Numbered from the stretch's first letter, positions 22,021 through 34,482 are shown. The stretch: 64,000 nt of DNA from Cyanoderma ruficeps (GCA_008694505.1 VZDJ01007747.1:7162399-7226398); one strand, 5' to 3'. Made by a program: numbers and translations. The notes: generated by a model from the letters alone, not told the origin.

Positions 22021-23139
22021 TTACAACATTTGTTTGGTTGGGATGTCTCCATTCTGGCACTTGCTCTTCTGGCAGTTGGCTTTCTGGAATAGTGTGCATA
22101 GGCATTCTTTTTTGGTGTAGCTTTTTTGTTGTAGTTTTGTGTTCTGCTCTTTTAATACTTTTTATGAAAACTGACATGTCACATATTTAATGTCTTTGAA
22201 ATCTCGTGGGTCTTCTGTAATTCAGTGAAGATTGTGTCCAGTTCTTGGTTGCTTTTACTGTAGAGCTGCCTGGGTTAAGGAGTCAGTTGGATACATCCTG
22301 TTTCTTTTCATGTGGCATGTAAATGGGATGTAACATTGCCATTTCAGCTAGAACGCAACAGTGTGCAAATTCTGATAGTTTCTGAGTAGGTGGAGTAATG
22401 TCTTCAGGCAGTTAGTATCACACTTTTCCAGTAAGGGATTGGACTAAAGCTTGCAGAGGTCCGTAAGTGTCCTGTAGGTACTATTCCCAATTTTAATTAC
22501 ACTTCTCCAGGTATTTCTGGCAGCTATTTCAAGGTTATGGTTATACCTTCCTTTCTGTTATCTTTGCACTAGGGACATAAAAATGTTGTCACTTGTGGGC
22601 AAAGCTCCCTTAAGGACCTATTTGAATATCTGGTGGAGTCACTGTGCATAAATAATAATTTCAGAATGTCAGTCCATTTGGAGAGAGCAAGTTACTCTAT
22701 TCAGTCAAGTAACTATCACTAAGAGTATGAGGAGATTAAGTATTTGTTTAAATCACCCGGATCTGATGCAGACATTATTTTGGTGTCTTTGCAACTACCA
22801 GTCCTCGGTTTTAAGTTTCTAGTTTCAGCCTTTGTTTTGCAGGATTTATTTTTAATTTGAGTGCAGTGAGTTCTCCCTGAAGTAGGTGTGGCAAGCTCTG
22901 CATCTTTTGAAATCTTTGCTGACCTCTAAGATGCTGGGATGTCACATTTGCTCTTAGTACTTTTTTTGGTTTGTTTTTTATTCACTGAAGTATTGTTTGA
23001 ATTTTAAATTTCAGGTTTAGGGTCATTGAGGTTTCTGAATTTGCGTTTTAACCGAAATCTGGAATTCAGTGATGTTTATGCAGCATAGGCAGTGTCAGCC
23101 TTTATTCCTTTCATAGTTGTAAGCTTGTCCTTGGTTTCA

Positions 23140-23757
23140 GTGTTGTCCTGATGATTGTGTCCTCATAATTTTAATAGCTTTGGCTGAAATTTCACTTTCA
23201 CCTTCTGTATACTGCTGAAGAAATCTTTGCAGCTGAGTGTATTTGCTGCCTCCTGATGTGCTGATGCTATTCCTCTTTGCATCTTCTGCTAGTCTGTCAC
23301 AAACAATTTCTTTTCTTTGTGTTGAAGTGCACTAATGCTGTATGCACAAGCTGCCCTTGACACTTAAGATGGACTTTTCTTGGGCATAGTTTCATTTGCA
23401 GCAGTTAGTGTCTGGACAACAGGGAGGCATCTTCTCTTGAGGATGGATCTCAGTATCAAACAGATGGCTATGAAAGAAAATGTTGATCCTGTCCTAGCTC
23501 ATAGGAATTAGAATTCTTAATTCTTCATGCAATTCACAGGTGCCTGAGGAGCTTTGTCATGGGAGCCTGTACTGCAATATTAACTTGCTGATTATTTTCT
23601 TAAAACAATCTTTCATGCTGTGTACTGGTTGTCCTGATGAGATGTTCCTAAAGGAATAGATTTTGTGGTTGGGATAGCCCAGATTTGCAACTTTTCTGCT
23701 GCAAATACCTGATAGGCCTTCCTTAGTCCAATTGGCAAAGACGAAGTAAGAAGTGCA
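23140..23757 (-). pseudogene. Possible decayed coding sequence, unidentified
   Basis: Read on the minus strand from 23757 down to 23140, a single frame of 206 codons has only four internal stops (two TGA, two TAG) and no frameshift is needed. The translation has protein-like stretches such as CCPDTNCCK and DRLAEDAKRNSISTSGGSKY. I do not recognise the protein. The base composition would predict roughly a dozen stops, but this frame was chosen after looking, so the excess openness is weak evidence. It could be an old transposon, a pseudogene fragment, or chance in purine-rich DNA. Confidence 0.2.
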
Positions 23758-24845
23758 TAATTATCTAGGTATGTAGTTGGCATTCTCAACACTTTATATT
23801 GTGAAGTGAATAAATTTGCTTATTTCTAAACAGTGGAAAACCAATAATGCTGTGTTTTTTAAACAATGTCTCTAAAAGCAAAGGTTATATTCCTTTTTAT
23901 TAGGATAATCTACCTTTAATTCCCTGCTCCTGCTCCCTGATATTGCAACTATATCATCCAGTGTTTTAGTTCTAACATTGTTTCATTATGACGCAGACCT
24001 GTATCATGTTTTCCTCTAGTGAGCCTTGACAGTAGTTTTATAATTTGCTACATAATTTCATGACAGAAGTCCCAGTTCATTCTGATATGCCGGGAGCTCT
24101 GAGCTGAGAGGGTCCTGTCCTCAGACCTGATGGGCATTTGTGAAAGTTGCCATTTGGTGTGGGTCACTCCACAAAAGCATTGTGGTTGAAGCAGGAGCTT
24201 CTTCATATTTCTGATGCTCTGAAAGTGTGCGTAAGTAAAAGGCCCACATAAATAAATGGGAAGGATGTAAATTGCTGACCTACTGAAAATGGTGATGTCC
24301 CCCCTTCATCCAAATGAGCTGCTTGACAGTAGTTCAAGCTCCTGTGGCATGACGGGCTGAAGGCTCTCCTGTGGGCTGTCCCACTTCCAGTGCCTTGTTG
24401 GATCCCTGCCTGCCTGGTGTCCTTGTGGAGACAAGGGCATAAAGCTGACTTAGCTAGTCATCAGTGCTGTTCTTTTGATTATTCACCTAGGATAGTCAAG
24501 TAAATTGCTGTTGCTGCTGTTTGGAGTTACAGGGCTGTAGGTTAATGTTTTATACATTATTATACCGCTTTTCTTCTGTCTTCAGCTATATATCTTGCAG
24601 ACTTTGTCAATTTAGCCTATACCAATATTTGTTTCACATATAATATTTCACTGCATTGTACCAGCACAATCTATTCTTCATTTCAGTCTCTCCTCATTAT
24701 TTACCTTCATTTACTACATCCAATTTGTATGCTTAATTTAGACTGGAGACCCTGTGAGAAAGGCAGTATGTATTTATAAAATAATATCGGTGGATAACTC
24801 TTGGCTTTTTTCTTTCTCAAAGCATGCTCTGCATTGCCAAGGTTA

Positions 24846-24864
24846 CAAAAAAAAAAAAAAAAAA
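24846..24864. repeat. Poly-A run
   Basis: Uninterrupted A homopolymer, with no LINE or pseudogene body recognised directly before it. Confidence 0.9.
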
Positions 24865-25869
24865 CCTACTTCTCTGCAGATTTCTTAAATTATAGATGCA
24901 CACTTAAATAGTTTAAAAAAACACTGCTTGCACTGTGAAGGTCACCTTTTTTCTGAAATATTATTTTATAAATGAAATGTGCTGGGATTTTAGAAACGTG
25001 GAATTGGCCAGATGTACCCAATCAATACCTTTCACAAATCTGCTAAAAATATATACTTAGAGAATACTGCATGTTGATGACATAGCATTTATTCTTATTA
25101 GAATAAATTGGATTTTACAAAGATGAGAGTTCAGTTAAAGTTATTGACCTCTTCATACATACTTAAGAAAGAAAAATAGTGATAAATTGACTAAGACTGA
25201 TATTGGTATAATGGTCTGGAGAATTTGAACAAATTGAATGCTTACTTCAATCCTCAACTTTTGCCCAGCACAAAAAAAATGACCTTAGCACTTCCAGCTT
25301 TTTGTTTCCAAGGAGAAATGTCAAGGAAGAGCATTAGTCCAAACGATGGAATAGACATCAGGCTAATCTGACCTTCACTCAGTAATCTGTAGGTACACTC
25401 ACATTCTGGCCAAACAGCAAGCATGCAGAACATGTGTAATACACACAAAGTCTTGAAAGCAGTTGGTTTTGCAAGACAGGGTGACAGCAATTCTTTCCCT
25501 AGCCATTAATGCTAGAAACAGCAGTCAGGAGAGATTAGATTTTTTAGATTACACGTCTCGTTTCTTGTCATAAATGAGTGATAAATTTAATTTAAACTAA
25601 TACAAAGAACAAAATACAATTCAGAAAATAAGGCATAAAAATAATATGAGAAAATTACTACTTAAAATTATGTCATTAGAATTGATACCTGAAGAAAACA
25701 GCTTTGGAATCTTGTTCTTTAAAATCAAATGTCCTGTACTCATAATGATAACTTATATGTTTAGGTTGACAGACTGATTCTGCCTGCTGATCATTACTTT
25801 GAATTGGTTTTGGGTCTCTGTTTCATCTAAGATGCGGTAAGTATTAAGCCATCTATCTACACATATCTA

Positions 25870-27225
25870 CAGAGACATAGGGGGCTGGGGCAAACAGGGC
25901 TTGAGGCAAGCTCAGTATGTTTGGCATGTTTATGGTCTCCTTTGACTGTAATGTACAGTCAGGTGTGGCCAAGGGCTATTTGCCTGGGATCCAGGTTAAG
26001 GACATCACCAGGAAACTTCCCAACTTTGGACTGCTACCTATTATTGCTGTTCCGTGTGCGTGGTGCAACGTGTAGTCCAAGGGCAATCAAAAGAGACTTC
26101 AGGGCCTTGGCATGGTTGGTAATGGAATCTGGAGCACAGATTCCCCTATCCTTCCAGTTTCAGGCAGCTACATGGGTTGAAACAGACAGGACCATACCGT
26201 TAAAGCATTGCTCCATGACTGGTGCTACTAACGGTTTTGGATTTTCCAATAATGGGATGGTCTACACAGCACCAGACATCGTGGTGTCAGATGGAATTCA
26301 CATTTCTCCAAGGGGGAAGAGAGAGGTCTTTCCTCATGAGTTAGTGGGGCTCAGTGACAGAGCTTTGAGCTAGACTTGAAGGGAGATAATGCCAGGACTG
26401 CATGTGACAAGCTGTGGGAACACACCAGGGTTAGAGGGACAGGGTGCTGGTGAGAGCCCTCAGCCTGTTGCTCTGAGATCTGCTGGCTGCACTGAAGCAC
26501 TTGAAGCTTTACAGAGATGAGGCATATATAGGCAGTCAGCCAGTAAAGGAAGATCAAAGAACGCGTCCTCCCCATGATAAGCAAAGCTGGCAAATGGGTA
26601 ACAAGGGACAAGGGGAAGGCTGATTTACTCAACAAGATCACGGAACAGATGCTCCTACAAGCTCTGTTAAGGCACATAGAGGACAGGGAGGTGATTTGAG
26701 ACAGCCATCATGGCTTCACCAAGGGCAAGTCCTGCCTGACCCACCTAGTGACCAGATCAAATGATTCTATTCCTCTGCTCCACTCTAGTGCAGACCTGGC
26801 TTCAGTTTCGGAGCACAGGAAGTACATTGGAGCAGGTCTGGAGGAGGGCCACAAAAATAATAAGGATGGAACACCTGCATTGTGATGGAAGACTGAGGGA
26901 GTTGGGGTTGTTCAACCTGGAGAAGAGAAGGCTCCAGGAGAACCTTACTATGGCCTTTCAGTACTGAAACTTTGAGTAATGATTTTAAACTAAAAAAGGA
27001 TAGATTCAGACTATATATAATAAATGTCTTACAATGAGGGTGGTGGAACACTGGAACATCTAGGACCTGCCCAAAGAGCTGGTAGATGCCCCATTCATGG
27101 AAATATTCAAGGTTAGGTTGAACAGAGCTCTGAGCAACCTGATCTGGTTGAAGATTCTCTGCTCACTCCAGGGGGATTGGACTAGAAGACCTTTAAAAAT
27201 CCCTTTGAACTCAAACTGACCTATG
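25870..27225 (+). mobile_element. CR1 LINE copy with ORF1 esterase remnant, RT remnant and 3' end
   Basis: One plus-strand CR1 copy with internal deletions. Its left part (25921-26373) reads as the ORF1 esterase region. From 26374 to about 26580 it continues with the ORF1/ORF2 linker-like CR1 sequence (CACACCAGGGTTAGAGGGAC and neighbours). At about 26600-26760 lie pieces of the reverse-transcriptase domain (ATCATGGCTTCACCAAGGGC, translating as a HGFTKGKSCLT-like block). The typical CR1 3' segment follows, with GGTCTGGAGGAGGGCCAC, TTCAACCTGGAGAAGAGAAG and a terminal AGGGGGATTGGACTAGAAGA. Most of ORF2 is missing. The left boundary is approximate. Confidence 0.85.
25921..26373 (+). pseudogene. 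CR1 ORF1 SGNH-esterase domain remnant
   Basis: A 150-codon open frame shows motifs of the esterase domain found in CR1 ORF1 proteins. These include AIKRDFRALAWLVMESGAQI in the middle, GFGFSNNGMVY further on, and near the end the block DGIHISPRGKR, corresponding to the last conserved SGNH block that carries the catalytic Asp and His (D-G-x-H). The N-terminal GDS block with the nucleophilic Ser is not visible, so this is a 5'-truncated remnant that happens to remain open. It is not a host gene. The following tract is the continuing CR1 sequence in the same orientation. Confidence 0.75.
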
Positions 27226-29861
27226 ATAATTCACATCTTGACAAAATATCAGGTTCGTACCTGTATCCAAAATATCTGCTACCTTTTTAAGAAACCTAGA
27301 AAATATCTGGAGAATGATATGGATGGGATAACAAGGCATTGGGATATTGGGTTTAAAAAAGTGGCAGAGAGAAATGGGGAAATCAAGGCTGTATTCCTAA
27401 TATTCCTGATACCAGTTTGTGCCAGAGTACTTCAATATGCTCCAACAGGAGCACATGAATATTATAGACAGATGGTGTAATTGCATATAGTCAGAGTAGA
27501 AATTAGGGAAGGGAAAGGCAGGATGAAGAAGAAGGCAGCTGAAGGACTGTAATTGCTGGGACTCCAGTAATTAGAGAAAAAGAGACCTGGACTGCTCTAA
27601 GGATGTGCCTGTGTGCCTGCAGCTGATGGGCAGCAATGCTTCCCATGTCTGTTTTGTCTTTTCTTGTCTTTTTCAGGGAGAGGTAAGCTAACCTGGAAAT
27701 GCTTTATGAGCATTCTGAGCATTCTGTATATATACATTATGTATTATTCCTCTTTATGTATGAGGAAAGGCTGAGGGATGAGTGTCAGGATGTGCTGGAG
27801 ACCTCCTGTGCTGGCTCTGCAGAACTGCACTTCTGAGAAAGCCTGAAAAGCTTGTTTTGCTTTCTCTGTTTGCTAAAGAGCTGCATCTCTCTGCCTAAAA
27901 AGTTCTGAGGTGATTACTTAGTATTAGTGAAGAAGGTATTCCACCTGAAGATACTGCTGCAAAATCCTTCAATTTTGAAGTAATAGTTTTGTAAAGAAAA
28001 TTAAAAAGAGAATCTTCTCCTAAGGTAGAAACAAGACTAAAAATGTAGCTGAATTTTAGAAAATGGTATAGTATCCACACATGGTAGCTACTTGTCTATT
28101 AAAGAGCTATGTTTACTATAGAGTAAATTTCAGATATGCTGAAATTGCAGGAGAGTTTTTTGTCTCTCTTCTCTTTTTTTGACCTCTTTGACTGCAAGGC
28201 AGCCCTGAGTTCCTGGCAATGTTTAGCATGTCCAAGGAGAATGGAAGAGTTGAGAATGTGATGTTCTAACCTGTCTAATCCTACTTAAACTATTGCACAT
28301 AATACAATTTCAATGTCTTTGTTATTCCATTTTGAGTAGTCTGCCTTCAAGCCCAAGTTCTAGGAGCACGTGTATCCTGTTTACATTTGGAAGTTGTTAC
28401 TCCGAAGACAAAACCTGTGGTGTGAGGTGAGTGAATGAAATTGTTCTTTTCAGGAATTACAGGAACCTCTGTGTATGTGTCCAAACCTTATTGCATCAAA
28501 AATGTACTTTTATCATAGGAAAACATGGTCACTAGCCAGTAAGTAATCCCTAGAACTGAGGTCTCTTATCTGGAATGAAATATTTGCCTCTGTAAATGTA
28601 TTTCAATTATATTAACTTTCCATTATAAGTTCATGGATGTGCCACTTCTGATTGTTTGAATGTTAGAACTTTTTGGTTACTGTAGGTGTCTATGTCAGGT
28701 GTTGTTACTGAACCAGTATCAAAAGACAACCTAAAAATGAGACAGCAACTTCAGAATGAGAAAGAAAATACTTGATTATTTTTTTTTTTAATTCTTGTTT
28801 CCTGCCTGGATTTTCTAATACTTCAAGCCCAATAAGCTTTTCCATGCAATTTTCTATACATCAACAGAATATACATCCCAGGTGTGCTGCCACATTTTAA
28901 AGAGATGAGAGTTGTATACGAGTACAGTATAGTGTAGAAAATTTTGTTTATTCAGGAATGGAAATTAATATCTTAAACACGTCTCTAAAATCATCAAAAT
29001 TTATGGATTTTCTCCAGAAATTACTAAATCCTTGGGGGAGCAGTTACCTTCTGCAAAACATGCTATTAAGAAGCCTGTTTCAAGCTGCTTCATTATAATA
29101 TCAGTACTGGGAAGCAAAAAATCTGGGCACTGGACTTCCTTGGAAAAAACAAGCACCAAATGCTGTGAGCCTTGTTTAGAAAAAAAACATCATGCAAGCT
29201 GACAGCAGGTGGCTCTTTTCAACTTGAACTATCAGCAACAAGCGTGTGAATGAATTTTCTTGGCGGTCAGCAGGCCATCTTGGATGGGGACTGGTATGCA
29301 GACACTTGGCGAACAGGCCAATTTTTGCCTCTAGCTTTGCTTCCAAGCTGATGTTCCACTTGACTACTTGGTCATTGTCTTTAGATGAAAAAAACCTAAA
29401 TCTGCAAATATATTTTAGTAGTGGAAGACACATAGAAACAGTGATGTATTAGGAGTTGCCAACAGCAAGACAAAAAAAAAAATTCCCTCTGGAAGGTAAC
29501 AACAGATATGGCTAAACACACAACTTCAAAGTCTGTCAAAAAACTCAGATAGCTCTAAAGATCTCAAAATCAAGGGTAAGTGCTGCTCAGCAGAATGGGT
29601 TTTGGAAAGCCTAAAGTAGAAACAAACTCAGTTCATGAGAGATTTAAACAAAAAATTTCCTTGTCAAATAATTTAAACTGTTTGCATTTTTACTCACTGC
29701 TGAACGCAGATCTGCCTTTAAGCTACTTGACATTTGGAATGGTTTTCTGTGTCTCTGCTTGCCAACTCCCTCATGCATGATGTTTGGCTTTGCCTGCGTA
29801 CATGTTCTTGCCTGCTAAAAGCATGTAACATTTGCAAGGCATAGCATGTGTAGGTTTTCAC
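27226..29861. other. Intergenic, no gene recognised
   Basis: About 2.6 kb of AT-rich DNA between two CR1 copies of opposite orientation. Small open frames lack family resemblance. Confidence 0.7.
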
Positions 29862-31545
29862 AGAATCACAGAATGGCTGAGGTTGGAAGGGACGTCTGGA
29901 GTTCATCTGGTTAAACTCACCTGCTCAAGCATGATCACCTACAGCCAGTTGTCCAGGGCCATGTACAGATGGCTTTTGAATGTCTCCAAGGAGGGAGACT
30001 ACACTTCTCTGGGCAACCTCTGCCAGTGCTCAGTCAACCCTCACAGTGAAAAAGTATTTCCTTGTGTTCAGAGAGTGTCTTTCATTCCAGTTTGGTCCTC
30101 TCACTGGGCATCACTGAAAAGAGCCTGGCTCTGTCACCTTTACACCCTCCCTCCAGATATGTACACATATATGTGATCCACCTTGAAACTTCTCCAGGCC
30201 AAACAGAATCATAAAAAAAAAAACAAACCAGCCACTCTCAACCCTTCCTAATCCACTTCCATTTCCATAATTATCTTAGTGATCCACCACTGGAGTTTCT
30301 CTAATGTGTCCACATCACTCTTGCACTGGGGATGCCAGAACTCCAGGCATTACCTCACAAGCGTGAGAAAAGGGGAAGAGCCAAATCCCTCCACCTGCTG
30401 TCCACACTCTTAATGCAGTCCAGGAATCCGCTATCCTTCTTTACCAGTGCACAATGCTGGTTCATTGTCAACTTGAGGTCCACGGGGACCCTACATTTTT
30501 TTCCTCAAAGCTGCTTCCCACCTGAGTAGCCATTAACATACATTGGTGCAGAGTTGTTCCTCTCCAGATGCAGGACTTTGCTCTTACCCTGGTTGAACTT
30601 CATGAGGTTCCTGGCAGCCCATTTCTCCAGACTGTCACAGTTGTATCTCTGGATGGCAGCACAACCCTCCATCATATCATCCACTCCTCCCAGTTCAGTG
30701 TCACAGCAAACCTGCTGAGAGTACACTGCCCCATCATCCAAACCATTATTGAAAATGTTGTACAGGAGTGCTGACCCTAAGGATACACTGCTTATTATTG
30801 CTCTTCAGCTAGATTTCCATCAATTTCCATTCCCTGGGCCAGGATGTTCAGCCAGTTTTCAGTCAATCTCATTGCTTGTTCAGCTTCTCTATGAGGTTCT
30901 TATGTGAGACAATGCCAAAAAACTTATTGTTGTCCAGGTACGTAATATCCACTGCTCTCCTTCCATCTATCAGACCAGTCATTTTATTATAGAAGTTTAT
31001 CTCCTTGGTGTCAAGCATTACTTCCCCTGAGTGATGTTGATGATCCCATTGCCACTCTTGTCTTTGATATGCCTGGAAATGGTTTCTGGGAATTGTTACA
31101 TTGCCAGGGACTGAGGTGAGGCTGACTGGACTGTAATTCCTGGAGTCCTCACTCTTGGAGACAAGAGGAATATTCACTTTTCTTCAGTCTTTGAGTACTT
31201 CTTCCAATTGCCATGATCAAAGATGATAAAACGTGGCTTTGTGATGACATCCACCTGCTTTCTAAGCACTTGCAGATCATCACGGACTTGTAGGACATCA
31301 GGGCCCATAGACTTGTGTGAATCCAGGTTGCCCAAGGATTTCTTGACTTCATCATCTACCAAGGAAACAGCTTCCTTGCTACAGATTTTCCGAGTGATGT
31401 CCAGCAACTGAAGGTCCTGAAGGCTAGACTTGCTGGAATAGGCTGAGGTGAAGGCAGCATTTGGTACATCAGCCTTTTCCAATGTCCTCTGTCACCAGGG
31501 ACTCAGCTTCTTTCAGCAGTGCCCCCACATTTCCACATGAATGCA
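29862..31545 (-). mobile_element. CR1 LINE, long 3' fragment with reverse-transcriptase remnants
   Basis: The block begins with CACAGAATCACAGAATGGCT and GAGGTTGGAAGGGACGTCTG, the reverse complement of the CR1 3' end, and runs about 1.7 kb upstream into ORF2. Minus-strand pieces of reverse transcriptase can be read. One is a KSLGNLDSHKSMGPD segment (31174-31482). Another contains NYSPVSLTSVPGN and AVDITYLDNNKFF (30869-31177). A third reads LEKWAARNLMKFNQGKSKVL (30505-30741). The frames are broken and the element is dead. In the YLD block the second acidic position of the usual D-x-x-x-A-F-D pattern is Gly. The 5' boundary near 31,545 is approximate. Confidence 0.92.
30869..31177 (-). pseudogene. 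CR1 ORF2 reverse-transcriptase segment, decayed
   Basis: This is an open piece within the minus-strand CR1. It contains the NYxPVSLTSVPG motif and the first catalytic block (VDITYLDNNKFFGIVSHKNL) of a non-LTR reverse transcriptase. The Asp of YLD is kept, while the second acidic residue of the block is lost. Flanking RT segments lie in other frames, so the gene is inactive. Confidence 0.8.
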
Positions 31546-34260
31546 TGTGTAATAAAGCTCCTAAAAATGTTCATGGGCAATATTTTTGGAGAATTCATCT
31601 TTGAAATAATTTACTGTATTACCATAAAGGCCTTGCTAGAAGCATTGTGTACTAGCAGAACTCTCTTCTGTTACTGTATTAACATAAGGGCCTTTTAATA
31701 AGTGAAACTGTCTCTCCTGTTTCACAATCTGTTACATTATAATCATGCTCTACATACTGTTATTGCTGTTGGGGATAGATCCAGCTGGTACTTATTATCT
31801 CAATAGATTCATTGTGTAATAGAAAACTCCATGTACTTGTATCAGTTGACTATAGCCTATTTTAGTGGGAAGATAAAAAAATAAAAGCTGTCTTGAGAAA
31901 ATGAGGTGAGCATTTTAGGTTTCCTTTTTTTTTCCCCTCCTCATTCGTATTTCTAGGGTTTATTCAGGAATTTTATTATCTTTTTTTTTTTTTCCTGTGG
32001 AATAGCATCAGCCAAATTTCAAGTGCCTTCGGTACATTGTATGTCTCTGTGTGCACAGCTTGTGGTGTATACATGGAAGCTGAGAATGTTTGCAGCTGCA
32101 AAACTGTCACACGTCAGTTTTAAAAATGCTGTAGTTCTGTTTCAAAGTAATATTTATTAGTAGATTCATTCACGAGCCTGACAAAAATCTTCTGCCTTCA
32201 AACAATGTACCTCTTACAGTCATCATCTTAATGTTGGATAGTCTAATAATAATTTTTCAATTCTAAAATATGAGGGTATAAATGGAGATTGGTCTATTTT
32301 AAGAAGAAATGATTTCTCAGATGACAAGTTTTACACATCCAAAATAGGACATAAAGCAGTGCATCCTTTCTGCAGAATTATTAGACATTTTAATGAAAAA
32401 TATTTGAGTTTGAATTTATTAGCAGAATTAGTTTTTTCTGCTTTTCCTTCTGTGTGTCCCTTCCTACCCCTCAATGTGCAGCTGCCCAGTGTTACTTAAA
32501 CCAATCCAAGCCCCATCTTGGGCAAGCTGTTCTGACTTTGTGTTAGCACAGACATTTGATATGCTAGATACAGAAACTGATATGACTAGAAGCAACTTCA
32601 GGAAAAAAAAAGAAGTGTAGCTGGATCAGTTTCCCAGAGTAAGGGGTAACACAGCAGAAGAAAAAGCAACATGTGGCCAGGGAGGGCGTGGTGCAGAGCA
32701 AAATGATCCCATTTTGGCAACTGCACCCTTCACTCGTCCTGTAATTCCTTATCCCTCCAGGTTCTATTATCTTTGCATAGTGACTGGCTGACTCACTGAT
32801 CTATGGAAATACACAGCCCAGCACTTGACTGGTCCTGCCACCCTGTGCAGCTTTCTGCCCTGTCCCCAGGCCCAGGCAGGCAGTGCAGCCAGGTGTGCAG
32901 AGGAATGTACAGTTCTGTCTCGTGTTGCAGTCTGTTTGTTTCCCAGTCTTGTAAAATGCTGGGTTAGATGAAGCCATACTCACACTGCAGCCAAGCTGTT
33001 TGTTACAACAGCTTTTTCTGGAAATGATGTGGCACTGCAAGTGGATCTTCAAAGAAGAATGAAAGAGGGAGAGGATAAACTGGTGCTGGATTAAACATGA
33101 TGTTTACTTTCTCCATTTAGACATTAGATGCAAATGCAGGTGATATATGTTAATATTAGTCTAGCTACTTTCTTTGCATTTCATCTGTGTTCTTTCTTGT
33201 ATTTTACTTAAGCTGCCTGTGTGTACATACAACAACATATTTGTACTTTCTGTATGTATTTAGCAAGTGAGCCTCAGTGAATTTTTGATTCCATCTATGG
33301 TGTTTTTTCTAGGCTTAAACTGAAGTTATGTTGTTAATGCAAAGGCAAAAGGCTCATCTTGCTTTCAGCAGAGAGGAACTCCTGATTACACTTATATAAG
33401 AGTCCAAAGGGGGTGAACAAATGGTCATAAAAGTGACTCTCAAGTCATAAAAATAAGATACAACTCCAACATCGATTGTGTAATGCAAATAATGCTAAAT
33501 TTATTAAACTCCCTTAACCCACTCCCAACCCCCCCCAAACCTACCACCACAAAAAAAAAAGAAAGAAAAANAAACCAACAAAAAACCCAACCCAAAAAAA
33601 CAAACAAAAAAACCCCCCACCAACCCCAATGAAAACCCCAAACAAACAAAAGAATTCAATTCTCTGTTTCAGGTAGCCGGTTTCAAATTGGTTAACTTCA
33701 GTTTACTTTCTCAGAAGTTAAGAGTTAAACTCTAGTATCCAAAGAGGTAGAGGAATGCAGTCAATCATAACATTTAATATCACATCAAAACCCCATGGCT
33801 TTGTCAGTGAAGTGTTATGAGGAAATGCAAAGATATATACATAAGGAAATGGGTGTCTGAAGAACATGGAGACTATCTTTAGTGAAAACCCTCAAATGCA
33901 AAAGAGGACACTGCCATTCAAACTCATTCACCACTCTATGACAGACTTTGTAAACTTCTTGTTACTGCAAGAAGTTAACTCAGGTGAAATTACATTTATT
34001 GCCAAACTGGGCACATTAACCTAATATGTCAGTGCTATTTATCTTACAGAATAGTTTATAAAGAGGGCCCACCTGGGGTCTGCGGCTGTGACACTTGATT
34101 TTGATCATAACTTAGAAGAACTCTGGGGCAGAGTTAATGAGTTATGGGCTGGTATCTGGCAACTGGGTTGACAGGGTCCTTGTGGTGCCTGGCTGAAAGG
34201 GAATGTTTCTTTGGATAATTTTAAAAGCAGTATGCTCCTCCCGAGGTCATACTTGTTTGT
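31546..34260. other. Intergenic, no gene recognised
   Basis: AT-rich DNA. It contains a 24-bp imperfect direct repeat (31611-31634 and 31671-31694) and an A/C-rich low-complexity tract with one N (about 33,520-33,650). Confidence 0.7.
33520..33650. repeat. A/C-rich low-complexity tract with a single N
   Basis: Runs of A and C of irregular length (AAACC/CAAAC-like), with an unresolved base at 33571. The open frame called on its minus strand (Gly/Phe/Val-rich) is purely compositional. Confidence 0.9.
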
Positions 34261-34273
34261 GTGTGTGTTGTAG

Positions 34274-34471
34274 AAGGTATTATTGACACCTGTGTCAGGA
34301 GGGTGAATACCACTGAAATAGTTCTTGGTGCCTGTCTAGCTCCCTACAGAGAACTCCAGAAGCAACAGCCACCTGTGCACCTGCAAGTCCCAGGCCGAGG
34401 ATCTGTGTTTTCTTTTGTCCGACCTAAAAAGATTCAGCTGAAGGATGTTGATACAGTCATGCTAGAGAGAG
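34274..34471 (+). other. Exon-like open block of 198 nt, unidentified
   Basis: A T/G-rich tract ending TTGTAG (34268-34273) is followed by 198 nt that are open in one frame, and then by GTAGAT (34472). If spliced, both flanking introns would be phase 1, so the block is a symmetric cassette encoding 66 residues. The translation reads IIDTCVRRVNTTEIVLG, PYRELQKQQPPVHLQVPGRG and FVRPKKIQLKDVDTVMLER. Its GC content looks higher than the neighbours. I do not recognise the protein. The donor is weak and no partner exons were found nearby. It could be a real cassette of an unannotated gene, a decayed exon, or chance. Confidence 0.25.
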
Positions 34472-34482
34472 GTAGATTATGA

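Larger units (their letters stand above)
22021..25869. other. Intergenic; minus strand has stop-poor frames at 22.0-23.8 kb
   Basis: No gene or repeat family is recognised. The minus strand is purine-rich with coding-like reading in places (see the separate entry for 23140-23757). A poly-A run lies at about 24,846-24,864. Confidence 0.6.

Noticed and set aside
26351..26677. 108-codon minus-strand open frame
   Set aside because: Antisense to a plus-strand CR1 copy.
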